The notes under the pieces were generated by a model. It saw only the letters and a list, made by a program, of their open reading frames with translations. It had not been told where the DNA came from and ran no database searches. The translations under genes and the position numbers were made by a program. Positions 8,915-17,399 of a stretch of DNA of 64,000 nt are shown here, one piece after another. The DNA comes from Terripilifer ovatus. GTDB lineage: Bacteria; Pseudomonadota; Alphaproteobacteria; Rhizobiales; Beijerinckiaceae. Position 1 is the stretch's first letter. Every line of letters starts with the position of its first letter. The stretch lies in NCBI GenBank assembly GCA_029222685.1, contig JARHVB010000027.1:62001-126000 (forward strand). Direction: 5' to 3'.

Positions 8915-9820
8915 TCACACTGTCTTTTGCTGTGGGACGATGAGATCACGCCACTGCGCATTGAATAGACTTTTCAATTTTGGAAGTTGATCTTTAAATT
9001 CATTCTGTTCTGATTCTGGCAGCGTTGAAAAATAGACGTCTATAAATTCCTCGCCCGAGCGGACTCGCCGAAGGATATCATCGAAGAAATCAGACGCATT
9101 TTTATGCGTGTCCGGACGAACTCCAAACTTTCCTTCAAGGCGAGCAGCCAGAGGACTAAACGGCGCCATGAAGTCGCCCGCCTCTAGTAAGAGTAGAGCC
9201 CGCCTGGCTACGAACAGCCAGCGGTGAATCTCGTGTAGTCCAATCTCGGCTGGATCGGATGTTACGACTCCGTTGGAGACATCCACATACATGCCTCGCT
9301 GACGAGCCTGTTCAACCTCTCCCTTGCATGCTGATTCAAGAATTGTGCGAATGTAATGCAGCTCGAGTTGTGCAATTGCGGCTTGATCCCCGCTTAAATG
9401 CTGGATCGCTGGTCGCGAAGCCTTCGCGACTGCCTGCCGAAGCTCATCTGAAAGAGGCCGGTTAAATACCTCAGACAAGGTCTTAGTGCCCTCATGCCGA
9501 GCTCGCAGTTCCGCCTGAATTTGCTCTGGCAGCTGCACCGGCTTAATGCCGTATTTCTGTAATACAGCCAGTTGAAGCATGAAGCCGGCGATGATCTGGC
9601 GAAATTGGTGCCAACTTGGTGTCCGCTTCGTCTTAGCTAAATCCAACTCTTCGCGAAGGCCTTTGCCTGCTTCCTCGAACGCCAAGATAGCTAAAGCGAT
9701 TGATGATCCATGACTGCCTTGCTCAAGCAATAACGCAGAATCTGCAATCAGTCGTTTGCAGTTCGCAATGATGGCAAGGATAGCGGGTGTCGGCTCATGT
9801 ACAGGTATACTTTGATTCAT
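8915..9820 (-). CDS. abiV: AbiV-family abortive infection protein
   Basis: A 301-residue helical protein, first gene of the leftward cassette. The N-terminus carries the AbiV signature: a helix DSALLLEQGSHGSSIALAIL followed by AFEEAGKG (E49, E50, K53). A later QARQRGMYVDVSNG (about 173-186) corresponds to the family's RxxGLYVD-type segment. AbiV of Lactococcus protects against phage by blocking phage translation through a phage-encoded trigger. Here it is followed after 67 bases by the thymidylate-synthase homologue, a combination I do not know from described systems; the C-terminal about 80 residues look like an added domain. The family call is fairly secure, the function in this cassette is not. 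Confidence 0.7.
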   Translation of the reverse strand: MNQSIPVHEPTPAILAIIANCKRLIADSALLLEQGSHGSSIALAILAFEEAGKGLREELDLAKTKRTPSWHQFRQIIAGFMLQLAVLQKYGIKPVQLPEQIQAELRARHEGTKTLSEVFNRPLSDELRQAVAKASRPAIQHLSGDQAAIAQLELHYIRTILESACKGEVEQARQRGMYVDVSNGVVTSDPAEIGLHEIHRWLFVARRALLLLEAGDFMAPFSPLAARLEGKFGVRPDTHKNASDFFDDILRRVRSGEEFIDVYFSTLPESEQNEFKDQLPKLKSLFNAQWRDLIVPQQKTV

Positions 9821-10811
9821 CCGAATATCTCAGTAATTGAAGTTAAGTGCATTAACTACTTCGTCTTTGCCAAAAGCAAGTATCGTGGACCTTCTCTCAG
9901 GTGGAAAAAACTTGATTTGGCGCTGGAACCAGCGTTGGGACGAGGGCTTAGGTAACGTGCCGTCACCGGCTTCCCCTCTAATTTCCGTCCATGCCCACCA
10001 TCCGCAACCTCATCCTCATCCTCGGCGATCAACTCACCCCCACACTCACCAGCCTCGCCGCCAGCGATCCCTCCCGCGATCTCGTCCTCATGGCCGAACT
10101 CCAGGAAGAAGCCACCTACGTTCCCCATCACAAGAAGAAGATCGCCTTTCTCTTGGCGGCCATGCGGCATTTCGCGGGGGAGCTGCGGGCGGCGGGGTGG
10201 CGGGTGGCGCATGTGAGGCTCGATGAGCCGGACAACCGGGGTTCGTTTACGGAGCAGGTGGCGCGGGCCGTGGCGGTGCATCGGCCGGAGCGGATCGTCG
10301 TGACCGAGGCGGGCGAGTGGCGGGTGGCGCGGATGATGGCCGCGTGGGGTGCGCGCTTCGGTGTGCCGGTCGATATCCTGCCTGATGAGCGGTTCCTGTG
10401 TTCGCATGGCGCGTTCGCGGCCTGGGCGGAGCAGGCGGCGCCGTTGCGCATGGAGTATTTCTATCGCGAGATGCGGCGGCGCACCGGCCTGTTGATGGAG
10501 GGCGGGGAGCCTGTGGGCGGCCGGTGGAATTTCGATGCGGAGAACCGCAAGGCGGCGAAGCCAGATCTGTTCATGCCGCGGCCACCGCGCTTCGCGCCCG
10601 ATGCGGTGACGCAGGAGGTGCTGGCCCAGGTCGCCCGGCGCTTCGAGGGGCATTTCGGCGATCTCTTGCCGTTCTGGTTCGCGGTGACGCGGGCGGATGC
10701 GGAGGCCGCGTTTGAGGCCTTCGTGGCGGAGGCGCTGCCGCGCTTCGGCGATTTTCAGGATGCGATGCTGAGCGGCGAGCCGTTCCTCTATCACAGCGTC
10801 ATCTCGCTTTA

Positions 10812-10909
10812 GAGCTTCGGTTCTGATGGAATCAGAACCGAAGCTCTCATTTTTGTTTTGAAGCGTTTTCTTCACGCGAACCGGCGACCACTTCGCTCGA
10901 AAACGCTTC
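10812..10909. mobile_element. MITE-like two-hairpin element, copy 1 (inside phrB)
   Basis: A 98-bp insertion flanked by TA at 10810-10811 and 10910-10911. It folds as two hairpins: perfect 16-bp arms at 10812-10827 and 10831-10846, and 10-bp arms at 10861-10870 and 10899-10908. Non-coding. The TA duplication is typical of elements moved by IS630/mariner-type transposases. Similar two-palindrome repeats are dispersed in rhizobial genomes. Confidence 0.85.
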
Positions 10910-11388
10910 TATTTGAACTGCGGGCTGCTCGACCCGCTGCGCGTCTGCCGAGAGGTGGAGGCCGCCTGGCGCGTCGGCGCCGTGCCGCTCAACGCGGCGG
11001 AGGGGTTCATTCGCCAGATCATCGGCTGGCGCGAGTATGTGCGCGGCATCTACTGGCTGAAGATGCCCGGCTATGAGCACGCCAATGCGCTGGGCCACAC
11101 GCGGCCGCTGCCGTGGTTCTACTGGAGCGGCGAGACCGACATGGCCTGCGTGCGCGCGGCGGTGACGCAGACGAAGCAGGAGGCCTATGCCCATCACATC
11201 CAGCGGCTGATCATCACCGGCAATTTCGCCATGCTCGCCGGCGTCGATCCGCACGCGCTGCACATCTGGTATCTCAGCGTCTATGCCGATGCCTATGAAT
11301 GGGTGGAACTGCCCAACACGCTCGGCATGAGCCAGTTCGCCGATGGCGGCCTGCTGGGCTCAAAGCCCTATGCGGCGAGCGGCGGCTA

Positions 11389-11484
11389 GAGCTTCGGTTC
11401 TGATGGAATCAGAACCGAAACTCTCTTTTTGTTTTGACGCGTTTTCTTCACGCGAACCGGCGACCACTTCGCTCGAAAACGCTT
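11389..11484. mobile_element. MITE-like two-hairpin element, copy 2 (inside phrB)
   Basis: A 96-bp insertion flanked by TA at 11387-11388 and 11485-11486. Its sequence is nearly identical to the copy at 10812 in the same orientation, differing by a few substitutions and small length changes. It interrupts the photolyase just before the Fe-S cysteine segment. Confidence 0.85.
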
Positions 11485-11855
11485 TATATCAACCGCATGT
11501 CCGACTATTGCGGCGCGTGCCGCTACGACGTGAAGCTGCGCACGGGGCGCGACGCATGCCCGTTCAACGCGCTCTACTGGGATTTCATCGGGCGGCACCG
11601 CGCGCGCCTGGCGGACAACGAGCGCATGGCACCGGTGGTGCGGGCCTATGAAGAGATGGATGGGGAGGAGCGGGGGCGGATCGCGGAGACGGCGGCGGCG
11701 TTTCTGGCGGGGTTGTGAGGGGCGGAAATCCGCAACCGACCCACCGCGCGCCATGAACGCGACTGGAAGAAGGGCATCTATCTGTCCTTTGACGGGGCGC
11801 GCGGAGCGAGCTCGCCATAAAGTTTGATAGCGCCTCGCCGCACGTCCGGCATCTT

Positions 11856-12983
11856 TCATTTGGTGTCGACTTTGCCCTGCGGCTTGGGGCTGCCGGCAAG
11901 CGCGGCGGACGCGTTGCGCCATGCCGGATCGGCGGGATAAAGCGCGGAGCGGAGATACGCCCAGGTCATCCGCTGAACGACGCCCAGCCGCTCGGAGTCC
12001 TGATCCTGGGATTCGGCGACGTCATAGCCGGAGACGCCGCCGAGCGCGTGCTTTGCGCCGAACATCGTCAGAAGGGCTTTCGGTCCCGGGCTGAACGTGT
12101 AGGCGTCGGCGCGCCAATCCTTGCGCAGCGCGAACAGGTCGGTCTGATCGAGATCGCCAGCGACCACGAGCGCCTGGGCCGTCATCTTCGAATAAACGGT
12201 GTTGCGCAGTACCTTATAGTGTTCGGAGGCGAAAGGGGCGAGGTCGCTGCCATTGCCGGGAGGCGCCAGCAGCACGCCGGCCTTGATCCGCGAATCGCTC
12301 AGGTCCCACTCCTTGCCGTCCACCGGATCGACGACACGCATGCCGGCAAGCATGCCGGCCGTATGGCCACCCATCGAATGCCCGACGGCGACGATACGGT
12401 TGCGGTCGGTCCTGCCGGACAGGCCGGGAACGGCCGCCTCGATCTGCGGCAGATGGTCGAGCACGAAGTGCACGTCCTGCGCGCGCGATAGCCAGAACAA
12501 GGGGCCTTCCGGGCCTTCTGGATCGAGGCCGAGCGCCTTCGAATCCTGGTGCGTCGGCTGGATGACGACAAAGCCGTGCGCGGCGTAAAATTCGGCGAGC
12601 GGATTGTAGCCGCGCAGCGAGGACAGATAGGTCGATTGGCCGTGGCCGTGCGACAGGATTAGAATTGGGAGATCACGGCCGGCAATCGGGGCGGTGACCT
12701 TCAGTTGCAATTCCGTCTGGCGTCCCGGCACCGGGAACGCGATCGGACTGACCGACATGAACAGGGTCGGCGCGTCCACTGGAATATATTCGGCTGTGTT
12801 GATGGGCTTGTTCACGAGAGTGTCCTTTCCTTGGTTGCTTGATTGCGTGCCTGTCGCAGCGGCGGGATTGAGGTGCGCATCCGCATAGGAGACGGCGACC
12901 AGAGCGGAGCCGGTCGTCAGCACGCCCCGCCGTGTAAGCTTGGCGTGGGTCGATCCTTGCTGCTCGTTGAAACCATTTTGCAT
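11856..12983 (-). CDS. Tat-exported alpha/beta hydrolase (chlorophyllase/PAF-hydrolase-like)
   Basis: A 375-residue protein with a twin-arginine-type leader (LTRRGVL at 16-22, then a hydrophobic stretch) suggesting periplasmic export. The mature part is an alpha/beta hydrolase: LPILILSHGHGQ (oxyanion region near 105-116) and VAVGHSMGGH, with nucleophile Ser203 in G-H-S-M-G. A late Asp (VAGDLDQTDLF) and His (FGAKHALGG) complete a plausible triad. AGGAG precedes the ATG by six bases. Resembles chlorophyllase-like or platelet-activating-factor acetylhydrolase-like esterases; the substrate is not evident and the neighbours give no clue. Confidence 0.8.
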   Translation of the reverse strand: MQNGFNEQQGSTHAKLTRRGVLTTGSALVAVSYADAHLNPAAATGTQSSNQGKDTLVNKPINTAEYIPVDAPTLFMSVSPIAFPVPGRQTELQLKVTAPIAGRDLPILILSHGHGQSTYLSSLRGYNPLAEFYAAHGFVVIQPTHQDSKALGLDPEGPEGPLFWLSRAQDVHFVLDHLPQIEAAVPGLSGRTDRNRIVAVGHSMGGHTAGMLAGMRVVDPVDGKEWDLSDSRIKAGVLLAPPGNGSDLAPFASEHYKVLRNTVYSKMTAQALVVAGDLDQTDLFALRKDWRADAYTFSPGPKALLTMFGAKHALGGVSGYDVAESQDQDSERLGVVQRMTWAYLRSALYPADPAWRNASAALAGSPKPQGKVDTK

Positions 12984-13689
12984 GATACGCTCCTGTCAGT
13001 ACGCCGCTGACGCGATTGGCGTCGACGTCGTGGATTTATCGCGCCGCAGAGGTCGTGGGTGCCGCATCGAAAACTCGTAGTTTAAGGCAGGGCATCCTCG
13101 TGCATCGCAAGAGGACACTAACTTCGAAAGCCCAGCCGAGCATTCGCATATAACGCCAACATAGTAGCAGTCGGCGCCAATCGATTGACGATTGACGTCT
13201 GAGGTCGCACGAGCGGCCCCACATCCTAGCGGCAATTTTTAGAGAGGGTCATCACCACCGGAAATGTGGTACGACCTGACAGAAAATCCGAGGCGATACT
13301 TCGCGGGGCCGGCATGCTGTAAACCGCACTTTGGCGGCGCCTTCCCCGACTTTTACGGGCGATCGACAATTTAGAACAGCGATGCGCGAGGTTCTTAACC
13401 GCCCCTCTAATCGCCCACGAGCGCCGTGCTTATCAGCGTGATACCATGCTCCATCGCGACGAGATTGAGCAGGCTCCCATGTGAGACATGATCAACGTCG
13501 TGCAGTCAGGGCCAGAACTCCGCGTGAGAACGACCCACGTTAGACACGGATAGGCGGCTACCCAGTCCATCCGACACACACACCGCGATCACCTACGCTA
13601 GGGCTTATCCATGAGGACGGCCGCAGACAAAGGCGTCTCAGCCATATGGCCACTAGATATGACCGAAAGGTTTAGTGGATGGAGCAGCG
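12984..13689. other. About 700-bp stretch without a convincing gene
   Basis: Both strands were read; only short frames with atypical composition are present. No repeat, tRNA-like fold or obvious promoter was recognised. It separates the exported hydrolase from the AraC-type regulator, both leftward. Confidence 0.5.
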
Positions 13690-14712
13690 CTAGTGGAGCG
13701 AGGCCCGCTCGCCGTTCCGTTCCCGCCAATTGTGCGGCGTCACACCCTGTCTTTCTTTGAAGGCGCGATAGAACGAACTGGTGTCCTGATATCCGAGGAG
13801 AATGGCCACTTCATCGATGCTGATGGATGAATCCAACAGTAGGTGCTCCCCGAGCTCTTGCCGTGCTGCTGCGAGAATTTCGCGGAAGGTCGTACCCTCT
13901 TCAGTGATACGGCGCTGCAGGGTGCGTTCGCTTGTACCTAATTCGCGCGCGATGTTCGAAACGTCGGGCCTACCACTAGCGAGGCTGCGCTTAAGGACGA
14001 TCTTCACCTGTTCGGAAAATGTACTCTCAGCTTCGAGATCTTTGCGCGCGGCGGCGAGCGCCGGCGTCAACAGATCGAGGAACTCCGAGTTGCGTCCCGG
14101 GAACGGCCGGTCAAGATCGCTGGACCTCATCACAAGCAGATTTCGTGGCGAGCCGTACCGTATCGGACATCCGAAGAAGGTCTCGTGATCGAGGCTACGC
14201 GGCCCAGCCCGTGCGAGGTCGACACGGACAGGGGTAATACGCTGACCCGTGCCCTTACGTCCGAGTTCAATGACAAAGGCGAAGGAGACGTCGATGGACA
14301 AAGCTGGTTCCGGCTCCGGCGAGTACGGCCATTCCTTCGAGACCGTAACCTCTCCACTCTGTTCGGAAATGACGAACGTTTCGCACGTGCTGAGCCGTTT
14401 GAACCGATCGATGCGACCCAATGCGTCGCGATAGTCGGCCGCATAGCACGCGGCTAGAAACGCGGGCTGATGGCCCGAGCGGTCGAACGCTTTGACGAAC
14501 TTGATGGCGAAGCCAGGATCGTCGACAAGCTCCTCCACCGCTCTGTAAATCGCAAAAATTTGGGCTGTGGACAGAAACACGTGTGGATTGAGGTGGAGCG
14601 TTGCCGGAAGCCGAGCCTGACGCAGAATGGCGGCAGGCTTTACCCCTGCATCGGAAAATGCGCGCCAAAACGCCTGCGGCATCTTGCATCGATCGGCCGG
14701 AATTCCACTCAT
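13690..14712 (-). CDS. AraC-family transcriptional regulator (OruR type)
   Basis: Starting at the ATG ending at 14712 (MSGIPADRCK) the protein has 340 residues. The N-terminal about 200 residues fit the AraC-type arabinose-binding/OruR domain; the C-terminus is a double HTH: ARELGTSERTLQRRITEEG, then DEVAILLGYQDTSSFYRAF and the terminal GVTPHNWR. Regulators of this subfamily often control oxidation of small molecules or hydrolases. An upstream in-frame ATG at 14754 is possible but adds residues unlike the family. The target is unknown; the leftward hydrolase beyond the gap is one candidate. Confidence 0.85.
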   Translation of the reverse strand: MSGIPADRCKMPQAFWRAFSDAGVKPAAILRQARLPATLHLNPHVFLSTAQIFAIYRAVEELVDDPGFAIKFVKAFDRSGHQPAFLAACYAADYRDALGRIDRFKRLSTCETFVISEQSGEVTVSKEWPYSPEPEPALSIDVSFAFVIELGRKGTGQRITPVRVDLARAGPRSLDHETFFGCPIRYGSPRNLLVMRSSDLDRPFPGRNSEFLDLLTPALAAARKDLEAESTFSEQVKIVLKRSLASGRPDVSNIARELGTSERTLQRRITEEGTTFREILAAARQELGEHLLLDSSISIDEVAILLGYQDTSSFYRAFKERQGVTPHNWRERNGERASLH

Positions 14713-14905
14713 ATCGTCTCTTCCTCGGCACTGCGTCGACGTCAGCGACGTCACAATTTCGGCGAAGCCACGGGCCTCGATAGTTCGGTTTCGCCCGTAA
14801 TCAACTCACGGATTGCGAGGTGTTATTTTAGCCGACGTTGCGGTAGAGAAAATGGCATAATACGCCAACGGACTTGCAATTTGCGCCACTGAGTCTTGCC
14901 TGATC

Positions 14906-15163
14906 GTGAAACGTCATCCGGATGAAAGGCCTTCCGTCGTGAGTTACAAGGACAGCACACCATCCGTCGAGCGTCGTGTTCGCCGCATCGCTGTGCGTCA
15001 TGGGCTGCACATCCTGAAGCCACAGAAGCCTGACCCCAGGATGGCCGGGCGGGGCGGCTATATGCTGCGGGATGTGGAGACCGCCAAGATCGTCCTTGGT
15101 GACCAGCCCCATCCCTTCGCCGCCGGCCTTGAGGACATCGAGGCGTATCTCGAGAAACTGTGA
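14906..15163 (+). CDS. Small conserved hypothetical protein
   Basis: An 85-residue frame from GTG 14906, or 74 residues from GTG 14939. The core SVERRVRRIAVRHGLHILKP, then GRGGYMLRDVETAKIVLG and IEAYLEKL, resembles a family of small alphaproteobacterial proteins of unknown function in which a basic helix precedes a G-x-Y-x-L-x-D strand pair. Stand-alone and soluble. The start is uncertain because neither GTG has a good Shine-Dalgarno. Confidence 0.6.
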   Translation: MKRHPDERPSVVSYKDSTPSVERRVRRIAVRHGLHILKPQKPDPRMAGRGGYMLRDVETAKIVLGDQPHPFAAGLEDIEAYLEKL

Positions 15164-15182
15164 CCCGACTTCGTCCTTCGAT

Positions 15183-15332
15183 ATGGGCTTCATCGGCCGG
15201 GTGCGCGCACGCGATGCGGAGCAGTTCGCGCGCATCCATCCGCCAAATGACCTGATCCTGTCCGGCGTCGTCGAGAAACTTTTGCAGGACGGGCGTTCGA
15301 TCCTGACAGTTTCCGACACATCGACACGCTAA
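15183..15332 (+). CDS. Possible 49-residue protein
   Basis: A short frame from ATG 15183 encoding MGFIGRVRARDAEQFARIHP and a likely second helix (GVVEKLLQDGRSIL). Codon use is compatible with coding, but there is no visible ribosome site and no recognised family. It may be a remnant of a longer gene. Confidence 0.25.
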   Translation: MGFIGRVRARDAEQFARIHPPNDLILSGVVEKLLQDGRSILTVSDTSTR

Positions 15333-15407
15333 CTTCCGAGCTCGCTCCACCTGCCCCTTCAAAGCAAAGATGGATGGCCTTCTCCCACGAAAATAGAAGG
15401 ATCAGTT

Positions 15408-15782
15408 ATGACCAATCAGGAAGCCTGGAGGCTGTACGAGAAATATTTAACGGCCTGGAATACGACCTCAATTGAGGAACGCTTGAAAAGTGCCAACGAG
15501 ATTTTGAGCGAGAACATTGAATATCAGACCGCCAGACATGACCTGTCCACCGGACGATCGCTGGTCATCGAAGATATGGCCACGTTCCACGAGCGATTCC
15601 CGGGCGGTCATTTTGAAATCGGCGATGTCTCTTCGCACCATAATGTGGCTTTATTGACCTGGGTTATCATCCAGGCCGATGGCAAGGAGTTTGCTCGCGG
15701 AGGTGACCAAATCACAGTCGGTCGCAACGGACAGATCATCAAGATCATTACCTTTGCGCCGTCTGTGAGAGATCCAAATTGA
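15408..15782 (+). CDS. SnoaL-like / NTF2-fold protein
   Basis: A 124-residue single-domain protein. The N-terminal helix (WRLYEKYLTAWNTTS), the middle HERFPGGHFEIGDV and the C-terminal strands (GGDQITVGRNGQIIKIITF) follow the SnoaL-like, nuclear transport factor 2 pattern used by small isomerases, cyclases and ligand-binding proteins. AAGGAT lies ahead of the ATG. Substrate unknown; no partner gene is evident. Confidence 0.75.
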   Translation: MTNQEAWRLYEKYLTAWNTTSIEERLKSANEILSENIEYQTARHDLSTGRSLVIEDMATFHERFPGGHFEIGDVSSHHNVALLTWVIIQADGKEFARGGDQITVGRNGQIIKIITFAPSVRDPN

Positions 15783-15836
15783 ATTCCGGGAAGTTCGATG
15801 TCGACCAGGATCGAGGCGGGTCGCGTCGCAGATCGA

Positions 15837-16436
15837 TCACTGATCCTTCTTGAACACATCCTGGAAGATAAGCGGCCCCCAGACGCGGCCGCGGGCGTGC
15901 ACGAGCCGGCCGCCCTCGTCGAGCTTTCCCAGGTTGACGGGGGCGAAGCCGAGTTGTCTGGCCAGGGCCGCCACGGGCGCGATTGCGTCCTCGTCGTCGC
16001 TTGACAGAAAGACGACGCGGTGGCCGCCCTCGACGGTCGGATCGGTCGCGAGGGTGGCCGCGATCAGGTGATTGAAGCCTTTCACGAGCCTGGCGCCGGT
16101 GAACGATTTCGCGACGAAGGCGGAGGAGGGGAGGCCGTCCAATTCCTCGGGGGCAACCTGCGCGTTCATCGCGTCGATGATCGTCTTGCCGTTCCAGTTA
16201 GACAAAGCCTTTGCAACTTCGCGATGCTCGCCGAACGGGACCGCGAGGAGGATCGTGTCGGCTGCGAGTGCTTCCTGCAGCGACCTGGCGGTGACCGTGG
16301 GGCCGATCGCCTGGGCCTGGGTTGCCAGTGCCTCGGGCGGCCGGCGGCTCGCGACGGTCACGTCGATGTTCTTGCGGGCGAAGGCGCGGGCGAGGGCCTG
16401 GCCTATCCTGCCGAAGCCGATAATTGCGGTGCTCAT
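15837..16436 (-). CDS. NADPH-dependent F420 reductase-like Rossmann protein
   Basis: A 199-residue dinucleotide-binding protein beginning MSTAIIGFGRIGQALARAFA, where GxGxxG defines the nucleotide loop and the following SRRP suits NADP. Later DTILLAVPFGEH and VKGFNHLIAATL match NADP-dependent oxidoreductases related to the coenzyme F420 reductase family and YwnB/BofC-like reductases. The ATG ending at 16436 lies seven bases after GGAGA; the ATG just upstream is too close. It follows the SDR gene after a short gap in the same direction, so the two are likely co-transcribed. Confidence 0.8.
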   Translation of the reverse strand: MSTAIIGFGRIGQALARAFARKNIDVTVASRRPPEALATQAQAIGPTVTARSLQEALAADTILLAVPFGEHREVAKALSNWNGKTIIDAMNAQVAPEELDGLPSSAFVAKSFTGARLVKGFNHLIAATLATDPTVEGGHRVVFLSSDDEDAIAPVAALARQLGFAPVNLGKLDEGGRLVHARGRVWGPLIFQDVFKKDQ

Positions 16437-16452
16437 CATGTTTCTCCGATTT

Positions 16453-17187
16453 TCAGATGGCCGAGAGGCCGCCGTCGACAGACAGTTCCAGCCCGTTGAC
16501 GAAGCTTGAATCGTCTGACGCAAGAAAGAGCGCGGCTGCCGCGATTTCCTCCGGACGGCCCATCTTTCCGCGCGGGATCGCGGATTCGAACATCTGCTTC
16601 GCCTCCGGGGTGAGAACCTTGTCCTGCATCGGCGTGGCGATCGGCCCCGGGTGCAGCACGTTCACCCGGATATTCCGGCCCTTCAACTCGTTGAGCCAGC
16701 CGCGCGCGAAGGCGTGCAGCGTCGCCTTGCTCGCCGCATAGACGCTGTAGCCGGGATAACCTTTCAGCGCGGCAACGGACCCGGTCATGAAGATCGATCC
16801 GCCATCGTTGAACAGCGGCAGCGCCTTCTGCACCGTAAACAGCGTGCCGCGCGCATTCAGGTTGAAGGCCGCATCGAAGTGCTGCTCGGTGATCTCGCCC
16901 AGCGGGACGGCTTCGCCCATGCCGGCGCTGGCGTAGAGGATGTCGATCCTGCCCTTTTCCCGCTTGACCGTGGCGAACAGGCGATCGAGGTCGTCGAGAT
17001 TGGCCGCGTCGCCGCGCACGCCGGTGACGTTGCGGCCGATCAGCCTGACGGCCTCGTCGATCGCCTCCTGCCGCCGCCCGGTGATGAAAACATAAGCGCC
17101 TTCTTCAACGAACCGCATGGCGCTCGCCAGCGCCATGCCGCTCGATCCGCCCGTGATGACCGCAACCTTGCCTTCGAGCTTTCCCAT
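16453..17187 (-). CDS. SDR-family oxidoreductase
   Basis: A 244-residue classical short-chain dehydrogenase. The cofactor loop reads TGGSSGM rather than the usual TGxxxGIG; NAG is replaced by SAG (YASAGMGEAV), and the catalytic Ser, Tyr and Lys are in TGSVAALKG and YAASK. The C-terminus FVNGLELSVDGG is standard. Catalyses NAD(P)-linked alcohol/ketone interconversion on an unknown substrate. The divergent LysR gene at 17400 is its probable regulator. Confidence 0.9.
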   Translation of the reverse strand: MGKLEGKVAVITGGSSGMALASAMRFVEEGAYVFITGRRQEAIDEAVRLIGRNVTGVRGDAANLDDLDRLFATVKREKGRIDILYASAGMGEAVPLGEITEQHFDAAFNLNARGTLFTVQKALPLFNDGGSIFMTGSVAALKGYPGYSVYAASKATLHAFARGWLNELKGRNIRVNVLHPGPIATPMQDKVLTPEAKQMFESAIPRGKMGRPEEIAAAALFLASDDSSFVNGLELSVDGGLSAI

Positions 17188-17399
17188 GACTTGTCCTTTC
17201 GGTTTTCATCTGCCCCCAGGCCTCGATCAAGCATCGGGGCCAGCGTCGGGGCTGAAATGGGGCCGGCCGCGCCAGGCGTGCAGTGCGGACGTGCGCACAT
17301 CGGTGGTGCAAAATCGAACCGGGCAAGCTAGGACGAGATGGGACGCGGACGCTGGAAGGCGCACCGAGCGGTGCGGGATCGCACCATGATTGGCTGGCC

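Larger units (their letters stand above)
9991..11718 (+). pseudogene. phrB: Photolyase/cryptochrome (PhrB, FeS-BCP type) gene split by two mobile elements
   Basis: Three consecutive pieces match one photolyase of the iron-sulphur bacterial cryptochrome/(6-4) photolyase family. Piece 1 (9991-10811) has the Rossmann antenna domain (LILILGDQLTPTL, MAELQEEATYVPHHKKK). Piece 2 (10912-11388) has the FAD-binding helical core (IIGWREYVRGIYWLKMPGY, ITGNFAMLAGVDPH, WYLSVYADAYEWVELPNTLG). Piece 3 (11487-11718) has INRMSDYCGACRYDVKLRTG then ACPFNALYWDF, with cysteines of the Fe-S site. The breaks are two ~97-bp palindromic elements, each bounded by a TA duplication. Removing each element with one TA gives 1,530 bases, exactly 510 codons including the stop, the normal family length. 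As it stands each break places a TAG in frame, so no full enzyme can be made. Confidence 0.9.

Noticed and set aside
1-9990. Prophage or integrative element with integrase or attachment sites
   Set aside because: No integrase, structural phage gene, tRNA or direct repeat was found; only defence-type genes are present.
9991-11718. phrB fragments read as three separate genes or as a gene with introns
   Set aside because: The breaks are palindromic elements with TA duplications and no splice-type or intron-encoded features; each fragment alone lacks essential parts.
14823-15362. Leftward 179-codon frame
   Set aside because: Overlaps small forward genes with better protein-like pattern and has atypical composition.
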